From Candidatus Woesearchaeota archaeon (GTDB taxonomy: Archaea > Nanobdellota > Nanobdellia > SCGC-AAA011-G17 > ARS1403): 33,925 nt of DNA. How positions within the stretch are numbered: position 1 is the stretch's first letter; each line of letters starts with the position of its first letter. Both the position numbers and the translations under genes were made by a program. The DNA is taken from positions 659 to 34,583 of the forward strand of contig JAGVZL010000020.1 of the NCBI GenBank assembly GCA_018302505.1, given 5' to 3'. Shown here one piece after another: positions 22,478 through 28,864 of this stretch. A model generated the notes under the pieces. The model saw only the letters and a program-made list of their open reading frames with translations, was not told the DNA's origin and searched no databases.

Positions 22478-24079
22478 ATGCTTAAAAGAGGATTGTTGTT
22501 TTTATTAGTATTTATTATATTTTTAGATTATGGTTTAGCTCAAGATTCTTGCTTAGCAGTCCCTCAAAATCCAAGTGAAGAGCAGCTCAATCAATTAATT
22601 ACTGAATCAGCTGCAAGAATTTGGAATACTTATTCTCAAATACCAAAATACTCTGGAGACAATAATGAAATTTTAAAAGCAGCATTAGAAGGATTGGAAA
22701 ATTTGGAGCCAAAGCCAAAATATGCGATATTAGCAAATTATAAGAAAGAGATAGGGGATGAATTGAGAAGGATTTCAAGTGGAGGAAGTTGTATAGATGA
22801 TTATTCATTACATGAAACGGACGACTGCTGGAATCAGGATGCTTTATGTGTAGAAGATAGGTGTGTTAAGTTTGAAAATTTAGGTTGGCGGGAAGAAGTT
22901 TTGGATAATATTAATAAACTAAGAGACCAAAATCCCTATGCCAGGCATAGTGCTGCACTTAAACTAACGGAAATTGCTCCACTGGAAGCAGTTCCGGTTT
23001 TGATAAAAACATTGGAAAGAGATCTAGGTGAGGATATACAAAATTTAATCTTGATTACATTGAAACAAATAGCATCCCAGGAAGCAGTTCAAGCTTTGAG
23101 AAGGGTATCTGAAAATGACCCCAATCCTTTTTTAAGAGAATCTGCAAAACTTTTGTTAGCATCTCTCACTCCAACACAAACCCTCGAATTATTAAGAGGG
23201 GAACCATTATTTGAAAGGATATATACAAATCAAAAGTTATCTGGTTTCTCTCCAACAGAAAAAAATTCAATATCAATTTCAGTTTACAGGTACCTATTAA
23301 AGAGAGGGAGTAGTGCTATAGACTTTGAAATAGAGAATACAATTGATTTTATTCTAGATAAAAGAAGGGTTTTTGAAAACGAAGCAATCTTTGGAGATGA
23401 TAAATATGTGATTGTATTTAGTCATGAAGATCCTCAAATGCAACCAGAACCAATAAAAGAATTTGCAAGAGATCGAGGAGTCACAAGATTCCCCACTATA
23501 ACTCCATTAAAAGGATATGCATCAAAAACAGATATAATAGATACTATTGTAAACAGCAAAACATATGGAGAAACTGTAATATGGTCCCAAACACATGGAT
23601 TGCCGGATTATATCTGCCTAAGAGAAGATGAAAACATTATTGGTGAAGAATCTTGTTTTGGATTTAGATATGATGAGTATGTAGACATTTTATTGCAAAG
23701 AGGAAGCTTAGACGAAATTATTTTGATAATTGATTCTTGCTTTAGTTACGATTTTGCAGAGCAACTTTTAGAGGATTTATCTAGAAAAAATAGTCCTTCT
23801 TATCCAGTTATAATTACAGTATCGAATAAGGGAAGACTTGGATATCCAGTATTCTTAAGTTCCTTAAGGAGATTATATCTTAGGGACAATGAACAATTAT
23901 TAGGTAGCCATATTTATAGAGCAGAACAATATAGTTTTAACAAACAAGATTCTGCAGTTTTCTTTTCAGAGAATAATAATCCTCCACTAGAAATAGCAAT
24001 GAATTCTTTAAATCCTTCTGAATGTGGATGTACAGAAGATTCCTGTCCAATAGAACCAGTTCAAGGAACAACATCTTAG
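22478..24079 (+). CDS. Secreted modular protein with HEAT repeats and caspase-like domain
   Basis: This 533-aa protein has a signal peptide (1-21) and an N-terminal module (22-108) differing at only about a dozen positions from the protein at 15143. A Cys-rich linker (CIDDYSLHETDDC...CVEDRCV) is followed by HEAT-like repeats at about 135-230 (ARHSAALKLTEIAPLEAVPVLIKTLE, LITLKQIASQEAVQALRRV). A C-terminal domain (about 300-490) carries a caspase-type dyad: VIWSQTHGLPD (His373) and LIIDSCFSYDF (Cys421), spaced 48 residues as in C14/C13 peptidases. It ends in a Cys-rich tail (CGCTEDSC). TATA-like TTTTATATAAAC lies about 22-32 nt before the ATG. A secreted cysteine endopeptidase is inferred. Confidence 0.75.
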   Translation: MLKRGLLFLLVFIIFLDYGLAQDSCLAVPQNPSEEQLNQLITESAARIWNTYSQIPKYSGDNNEILKAALEGLENLEPKPKYAILANYKKEIGDELRRISSGGSCIDDYSLHETDDCWNQDALCVEDRCVKFENLGWREEVLDNINKLRDQNPYARHSAALKLTEIAPLEAVPVLIKTLERDLGEDIQNLILITLKQIASQEAVQALRRVSENDPNPFLRESAKLLLASLTPTQTLELLRGEPLFERIYTNQKLSGFSPTEKNSISISVYRYLLKRGSSAIDFEIENTIDFILDKRRVFENEAIFGDDKYVIVFSHEDPQMQPEPIKEFARDRGVTRFPTITPLKGYASKTDIIDTIVNSKTYGETVIWSQTHGLPDYICLREDENIIGEESCFGFRYDEYVDILLQRGSLDEIILIIDSCFSYDFAEQLLEDLSRKNSPSYPVIITVSNKGRLGYPVFLSSLRRLYLRDNEQLLGSHIYRAEQYSFNKQDSAVFFSENNNPPLEIAMNSLNPSECGCTEDSCPIEPVQGTTS

Positions 24080-24171
24080 TTTAATTTCTCTTTAATTCTT
24101 TTTTCATCAGCACATTCTCTGCATGCAAATTTCTTATTACCATGCTGTTTCTGTGAAGCTTTGCAAGAAGA
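24076..24171 (-). pseudogene. Remnant of a small zinc-ribbon gene
   Basis: A minus-strand frame with no start codon reads CKASQKQHGNKKFACRECAD then KRIKEKLN and stops at 24076-24078. The CxxC pair and basic helix look like the end of a small zinc-binding protein. It is bounded upstream by a stop at 24172-24174 and overlaps the last 4 nt of the caspase-like gene. It appears to be a decayed fragment. Confidence 0.45.
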
Positions 24172-24553
24172 TCATTTAAAAATTCCTATAGCAAGAGAAA
24201 CCCTATATCTTCCTTATAATGAAGGTCTGTTTTCTATTAAAATACTAAATGGAGTTGAAACTATTGGATTTTTGTCAGTAGCAGGTTTATTATGTAATAA
24301 TGATAGATTATGCCAAGGAAATGAAACATTTGTTAGTTGTTCTTCTGATTGCAGTTCTTATGAAAAAGATGGTATTTGTATGAATATTAAAGATGGTCAA
24401 TGTGATCCTGATTGTAGTAAAGGTCAAGATTTTGAATGTGAAAGAAATCTTCCTCAATTAAATACAAAAAATAATGGTCTAAAATATTCATTATATGGTT
24501 TATTAGGGGTAGTTATCTTATATCTGATTTATAGAAATCTAAAGAAATCATAA
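24161..24553 (+). pseudogene. C-terminal fragment of a Cys-rich secreted or surface protein with TM anchor
   Basis: The frame has no ATG at its beginning (only TTG 24161). It reads a Cys-rich region (CNNDRLCQGNETFVSC, CSSYEKDGICMNIKDGQCDPDC) of the type found in archaeal surface proteins, then a C-terminal TM helix (YSLYGLLGVVILYLIYRNLKKS). Such proteins normally have a signal peptide and a large ectodomain in front. Both are missing here and the upstream DNA is a zinc-ribbon remnant on the other strand. It is therefore probably a truncated gene. A rare TTG-started short membrane protein is possible. No promoter is obvious. Confidence 0.6.
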
Positions 24554-24557
24554 GCTC

Positions 24558-24618
24558 TCATTTATCCTTATCAATTCATTTAATTTAGAAATTCTTTTCT
24601 AGCCAACAGTTAAACGAG
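24558..24618 (-). pseudogene. Decayed copy of enolase 3' end (copy B)
   Basis: TCATTTATCCTTATCAATTC and the following bases match enolase 25774-25802, then CTAGCCAACAGTTAAACGAG matches 25851-25870, with the region between deleted. The minus-strand reading is RLTVG, stop, then RISKLNELIRINE, against LAVGWE...ERTSKLNELIRINE in enolase. It lies 5 nt after the TM fragment 24161-24553. Confidence 0.75.
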
Positions 24619-24651
24619 TAATACTACAAATAGAAACATTTTTATATAATA

Positions 24652-24665
24652 ACGTAATATTACGT
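24652..24665. promoter_or_regulatory. Perfect 14-bp operator palindrome
   Basis: ACGTAATATTACGT lies between the TATA-like TTTTATATAA (about 24640-24649) and ATG 24669. ACGTAAT also recurs as a direct repeat at 24652-24658 and 24662-24668, one helical turn apart. The position would block transcription if bound. The AbrB-like domain of the downstream protein is the obvious candidate ligand. Confidence 0.6.
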
Positions 24666-24668
24666 AAT

Positions 24669-25454
24669 ATGGAAATAATAAGTAAAATAAGTAAGGGAAC
24701 AAAAATGGACCAAATATATATACCTAAGAATAGACCAGGTTTAGATATTGGAACTTATGTAAAAATAATACCGATAGAAGAAACGATAATAAAAAGGCCT
24801 TATTTCTATAATATAAAAGAAATTGAACCCATTAAATTGGAATTAGTAAATAAAATTTTTAATATTATAGAAACTTCAATAACCTACGAAAATATTATCA
24901 TATCCGGCTCTTTCTTAGAAAAAGGGTTCAGTTTTAACGATATAGATGTTCTATTGATAAAAAATGAAAAATTAAATGAAAAAGGACTCCAAGCCAAGTT
25001 AGAAAACCAATTAAAAATTGAAATGCATTTAATACATATGACTGAAGGCGAATTCAGAAAAGCATTAGTAATAGATCCTATATGGAGGTTAGTAACAAAT
25101 AAATGTATGGCTATAAAAAGGATTCCACCATTGCCTACCCCGAAATTAAATTATAAGTATTTAGATTTGCAGCAGTTAAAAAGTGAATTATTAATAATAA
25201 ATTTTGACTATTCAAGCGGAAATGAAAAATATAAATGGACAAGGAATCTAATGGCTATTTATTTGTTTATAAAAAACAAAAAATTAACAAAAGAAAATAT
25301 AGAAAAAGAAATAGAGAGAAAATTTAATCTAAAAATAGAAGATATTAAAAATAACATTGTAGAAAAAGAGTTTTTAAGAAAATATAAAGAATTTTATAAA
25401 AAATTTGAAAAAGAAATAATAAAAAATGCCGCAAAACAGGAAAAAATTAATTGA
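24669..25454 (+). CDS. AbrB-like domain fused to nucleotidyltransferase (MNT-type)
   Basis: The 261-aa protein begins with a swapped-hairpin AbrB/SpoVT-like segment (ISKGTKMDQIYIPKNRPGLDIGTYVKIIP, residues 7-36). Next is a Pol-beta-type nucleotidyltransferase domain with IIISGSFLEKGFSFNDIDVLLI, that is G80-S81 and the Asp91/Asp93 metal ligands. A helical C-terminal half (about 150-261) follows. The third catalytic acid is not obvious. A perfect palindrome lies between TATA and ATG, suggesting autoregulation. The end overlaps the next gene by 29 nt. MNT domains often pair with HEPN-type or other helical partners, so a toxin-antitoxin-like or RNA-modifying role is possible but unproven. Confidence 0.7.
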   Translation: MEIISKISKGTKMDQIYIPKNRPGLDIGTYVKIIPIEETIIKRPYFYNIKEIEPIKLELVNKIFNIIETSITYENIIISGSFLEKGFSFNDIDVLLIKNEKLNEKGLQAKLENQLKIEMHLIHMTEGEFRKALVIDPIWRLVTNKCMAIKRIPPLPTPKLNYKYLDLQQLKSELLIINFDYSSGNEKYKWTRNLMAIYLFIKNKKLTKENIEKEIERKFNLKIEDIKNNIVEKEFLRKYKEFYKKFEKEIIKNAAKQEKIN

Positions 25455-25767
25455 TTTATTCATAGGGAACTTATCAAATGTGATAGTTCATGAAATTATG
25501 GAAGAAGCAACTGAAAGTGAAGAAATTGCATCCCATTACAAAAAAGAAGTAGAAAATTCTTTAGGAATTTCAAGAAAATATAGAAGCAAAATAAATCCAA
25601 CAACCGCCATTTTATCTGAAAAAGATGCCGAGTATATTAAAAAGAAGTTAATTAACAAAGTAAAATCGAAATTAAAGGAGCGTATATCAGATGGTTATGA
25701 AAATATTGATTTAAATTTAATTGAAGAATTGGCCAACAAATATTTAAAGGAATCAAAAATAAGCTAA
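25426..25767 (+). CDS. Uncharacterised helical partner of the nucleotidyltransferase
   Basis: This 113-aa, charged, almost wholly alpha-helical protein begins MPQNRKKLIDLFIGNLSN and contains IVHEIMEEATESEEIASHY and SEKDAEYIKKKLINKVKSKL. There is no TM segment or clear catalytic motif (no RxxxxxH of HEPN). I recall similar archaeal small proteins but no named function. It overlaps the nucleotidyltransferase gene by 29 nt and so should be coexpressed. The 3' end overlaps the convergent enolase gene by 4 nt. Confidence 0.65.
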   Translation: MPQNRKKLIDLFIGNLSNVIVHEIMEEATESEEIASHYKKEVENSLGISRKYRSKINPTTAILSEKDAEYIKKKLINKVKSKLKERISDGYENIDLNLIEELANKYLKESKIS

Positions 25768-26948
25768 ATTTCTTCATTTATTCTTATCAATTCATTTAAT
25801 TTGCTAGTCCTTTCCCCGCCGACAATACCTGTTTTGATAATCGGGCATTCCCAGCCAACAGCCAAGTGAGCTATAGAATTATCTTCAGTTTCTCCGCTTC
25901 TATGACTAATAACAGGAACTATTTTATTATCTTTGGCAAAATCAATAGCTTCCTTAACTTTCAACAAGCTTCCAATCTGGTTTGGCTTAATAATAACAGC
26001 AGAAATTTTACCTTCAGCCATCTTCAGTCTTTCAGGATTAGTTCCAATTAGATCATCGCCGCAAATATAACAGGCTTCTTTATTCAAATCTTTAAAGCCG
26101 TCAAAATCATCTTGATGTAAAGGATCTTCAGCATAAATCAAACCATTATTTTTTATAGTTTTTCTAATGAATTCAATCTGCTCTTCCCTATCCAAAGTTT
26201 TTTTCAAATTGTTTTTTGAATAATTCTTATATTCATATCTCCTCCCATTCCAAAACTCATTAGCGGCAATATCCAATCCAAGTCCAATCTTCTTTCCATA
26301 TTCTTTCTCAACCTTCTCAGTTATTTTTTTCATAAAATTAAGAATATCTAAATTATCAAGATTAGTCATCCAGGCACCTTCCATATTTCTGGCACCAATA
26401 AAAGTTTTATCTCTTTTCTTTAATTCTCCATTAATTAATTTATAAATAGCAGTATTAATTTCCATAGCTTCCTCAAATTTTTTTGTCTCAGGCAAAACTA
26501 AAAATTCCTGAAAATCAGGACCAATAGAATGGCTTCCGCCGCCAATACAGTTTCCCAAAGGCATGGGCATTTTTTTTATTTTTTTATTAGTTAAAATTTT
26601 GTACAAAGGTTCATCACTAATAGATTTTAATATCGCTAATTCCAAAGCAACTAAAACATTGCCGCCAATCTTTTCTTTATTTTCAGAAAGATCCTGGCTG
26701 TTGTAATAATCTTCAATTTGTCTTAATTCTCCAAAACCCTCAATCCTTAATCCGCTTAAATCCTTGTTAAAATTTTTATTAACTAAATTTATCACAGAAT
26801 TAATATCTTTAGGATAAGAAACAACTTCATATTTTCCAACACTAGTGCCTAAACCAATGCTCGCTTTATTCCCATTTACTTCAATTTCAATGGCATTATT
26901 GCCGTTAGAATCAAATATTCTTCTAGCTTTTACATATATTATCTTCAT
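25764..26948 (-). CDS. eno: Phosphopyruvate hydratase (enolase)
   Basis: The 394-aa protein (from ATG 26948) matches enolase: N-terminal IIYVKARRIFDSNGNNAIEIEV, MPLGNCIGGGSHSIGPDFQEFLVLP, LIYAEDPLHQDDFDGF and CGDDLIGTN (metal ligands), IKPNQIGSLLKVKEA with the catalytic lysine, and VISHRSGETEDNSIAHLAVGW. It interconverts 2-phosphoglycerate and phosphoenolpyruvate in glycolysis/gluconeogenesis. ATG 26948 is preferred over 26954 because the TATA-like GTTTATATAG (about 26967-26977) lies 20-29 nt upstream. It is shorter and more divergent than typical archaeal enolases (about 410-430 aa), as expected in a reduced genome. The gene has two decayed 3' copies at 16458 and 24558. Confidence 0.95.
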   Translation of the reverse strand: MKIIYVKARRIFDSNGNNAIEIEVNGNKASIGLGTSVGKYEVVSYPKDINSVINLVNKNFNKDLSGLRIEGFGELRQIEDYYNSQDLSENKEKIGGNVLVALELAILKSISDEPLYKILTNKKIKKMPMPLGNCIGGGSHSIGPDFQEFLVLPETKKFEEAMEINTAIYKLINGELKKRDKTFIGARNMEGAWMTNLDNLDILNFMKKITEKVEKEYGKKIGLGLDIAANEFWNGRRYEYKNYSKNNLKKTLDREEQIEFIRKTIKNNGLIYAEDPLHQDDFDGFKDLNKEACYICGDDLIGTNPERLKMAEGKISAVIIKPNQIGSLLKVKEAIDFAKDNKIVPVISHRSGETEDNSIAHLAVGWECPIIKTGIVGGERTSKLNELIRINEEI

Positions 26949-26981
26949 AAACATTAAATTAGAAAACTTTCTATATAAACT

Positions 26982-27218
26982 TTACTCTAAAATCCCAGAA
27001 TCTTGATAAATAGCTTTAACTAATCCTTTTATGATCATTTCTTCGCCGTAAATCCTTACAGCATTTTCATATTCTTCAAGAGCTCTCCTATGAATCTCTA
27101 ATCTCTCCTCAGGGCTAAACACTTTATTAGGTTGCAAAAGTTCATAATGTGAAACAGCAGCACATCCAGCTAAAGCAATCCCTAAACTTATTCCAGCTTT
27201 TGCCAAAGTTCTCATCAT
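26982..27218 (-). CDS. Small membrane-anchored or lipoprotein-like protein, 78 aa
   Basis: The N-terminus MMRTLAKAGISLGIALAGCAAVSHYE contains a hydrophobic stretch ending LAGC, a lipobox-like motif, followed by a short helical domain rich in Glu (SPEERLEIHRRALEEYENAVRIYGEEMII). I cannot name a family. The general plan resembles the 87-aa protein at 31438-31701 (basic start, TM, then EER/R helices), so the two may be related. TATA-like GGTTTATAAACG lies 16-28 nt before the start. It diverges from the large secreted protein gene at 27296. Confidence 0.65.
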   Translation of the reverse strand: MMRTLAKAGISLGIALAGCAAVSHYELLQPNKVFSPEERLEIHRRALEEYENAVRIYGEEMIIKGLVKAIYQDSGILE

Positions 27219-27295
27219 GGATTTAAATAAAATTTCGTTTATAAACCTTACTATAACAAGATTTATATAAAAAAGATTGTCTAATAAATAGCAGT

Positions 27296-28864
27296 ATGCT
27301 CAAAAAAAGAGGGTTGATTTTAATACTTATATTATTAGTTTTAGTTAATCCTGTAGATTCTGCTCCAAGAAGTGCAACTGTAATTGAAGATACTCCTCCA
27401 TCTTCTTATCTTTCATGCAGCGATGGAACAAGATTTGCAGCCTGTAAAGAAGGAACTAACCTATTCTGCAGCAATCAAAATATTATCTTAAACAGCGGTT
27501 TTGAATCAGACTCAAATCAAGATGGTATTCCAAATTTATTTTCTCCAGATCCAAATGCTATTCTAGGAACTGATTTATTAATATCTCAGGATTCTTTGGC
27601 AGGTTTAAAATCAATATTAATAACAAAACAATGGGCGAGCTTTGATTATCAAGCCTCATTAGGAGCAACAGTTTTGCAGCCATCTACAGATTATGTTTTC
27701 TTCTCTTTTGTTAAAGGAACTTGTGATAATCTAAGGGTTTATTATAGCCAGCAGCAAACAGGATCAGCTAATGAATTGTGCGGCTCTAGCAGAGTTTGTA
27801 CTTTAATCCCAATTGTAAATGGATGGTCTAGGTTAGTAACTCAATTCAGTTCAGATGAAATAGTAACAACAATCCCTCAGGGGAATGTGCAGGTTCCAAT
27901 TATTCAAAATTTAAGAGTGGAATGTGCTGACTCAACACTATTTGAATTGTTTATAGATAATATGCATCTTCAGCCTTTAAATGCCCCTCCTCAATTAATT
28001 GAAAATTGCCAAATCTGCAGCTCTTGTTCTAATGGATTATTTTGTGCACCTGATGGAAGTTGTGTTTCAGATTTATCGAGATTTTATACAGACGAAGAAT
28101 TAATGGAAAAATGCATAGCAGAAAATAATTTTGCTTTATGCGAAAGAATTCAGGATGCAGCTAAAAAGCCAATAGCATTTAATCAATTCGCAGTCGAAAA
28201 TAATGATATTACAAAATGCCAGGATGTTATTTGCGAGCAGTCTGTTTTATATTTTTCTTGTTTAGATCAGGGAAGGGCTAACTGCAATGAAGAGATATTC
28301 CAAAATTATGAGATAAATCCCAGTTTCAAAACAGGAAGAAAAATTTATGTTAGAGACAATAAAGATGAAAATGAATTAAAAAGATATGAGTTTAGCGGGG
28401 ATAATTTTGATGAAGTTAGATGCGATATTCATGTTCAAGAAAGAAAGGTGGGATCATTTTCATTTGACACAGTAAAAGATGAATTTTGGTGTGGGGTAAA
28501 TGCCGGAACAATAGTTAATCATAATGAAGGAAATAGTTTTTGGGATTATATATCAAATAAAGAATGTGAAAATTCGGCTTTTGCATCATGCACACAAGGT
28601 TCTTCATTACTTTGTTTTGATGTATTAAAACAATCTTTCGGATCGGTAATTAATAGGATAAAAGATTGCAACGATTCAAATTGTGAATTATTAACTCCCG
28701 GACAACCAAACGGAGAATTGCCTCTAAACACTCCAAAGACAGATTTGTTGTGCGGTTATAATGATAAGTGGTATTTATGTGATAGGGATGGAATTCAAGA
28801 ATTTAGCAATGGAGAAAGATTCTTGTGTAATAGTGCTACAGGAACATGGATAAGATTAAATTAA
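27296..28864 (+). CDS. Large secreted Cys-rich protein with carbohydrate-binding-like module
   Basis: The 522-aa protein has a signal peptide (1-22, LILILILLVLVNPVDSA). Residues about 60-230 (IILNSGFESDSNQDGIPNLF ... LFELFIDNMHLQP) look like a jelly-roll carbohydrate-binding module: they begin with NxGFE, and the last strand has the xxFxxDNxxL pattern. Paired cysteines (ICSSCSNGLFCAPDGSCV near 240-258 and many later) suggest an extracellular disulfide-bonded protein. No catalytic motif is seen. Its end overlaps the next gene by 19 nt, so the pair is cotranscribed. TATA-like TTTATATAAAA lies about 24-34 nt before the ATG. A surface or secreted adhesin is likely. Confidence 0.7.
   Translation: MLKKRGLILILILLVLVNPVDSAPRSATVIEDTPPSSYLSCSDGTRFAACKEGTNLFCSNQNIILNSGFESDSNQDGIPNLFSPDPNAILGTDLLISQDSLAGLKSILITKQWASFDYQASLGATVLQPSTDYVFFSFVKGTCDNLRVYYSQQQTGSANELCGSSRVCTLIPIVNGWSRLVTQFSSDEIVTTIPQGNVQVPIIQNLRVECADSTLFELFIDNMHLQPLNAPPQLIENCQICSSCSNGLFCAPDGSCVSDLSRFYTDEELMEKCIAENNFALCERIQDAAKKPIAFNQFAVENNDITKCQDVICEQSVLYFSCLDQGRANCNEEIFQNYEINPSFKTGRKIYVRDNKDENELKRYEFSGDNFDEVRCDIHVQERKVGSFSFDTVKDEFWCGVNAGTIVNHNEGNSFWDYISNKECENSAFASCTQGSSLLCFDVLKQSFGSVINRIKDCNDSNCELLTPGQPNGELPLNTPKTDLLCGYNDKWYLCDRDGIQEFSNGERFLCNSATGTWIRLN

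Noticed and set aside
25426-25767. HEPN toxin in an MNT-HEPN pair
   Set aside because: The helical partner lacks the conserved R-x4-6-H motif, so the HEPN label is not supported.
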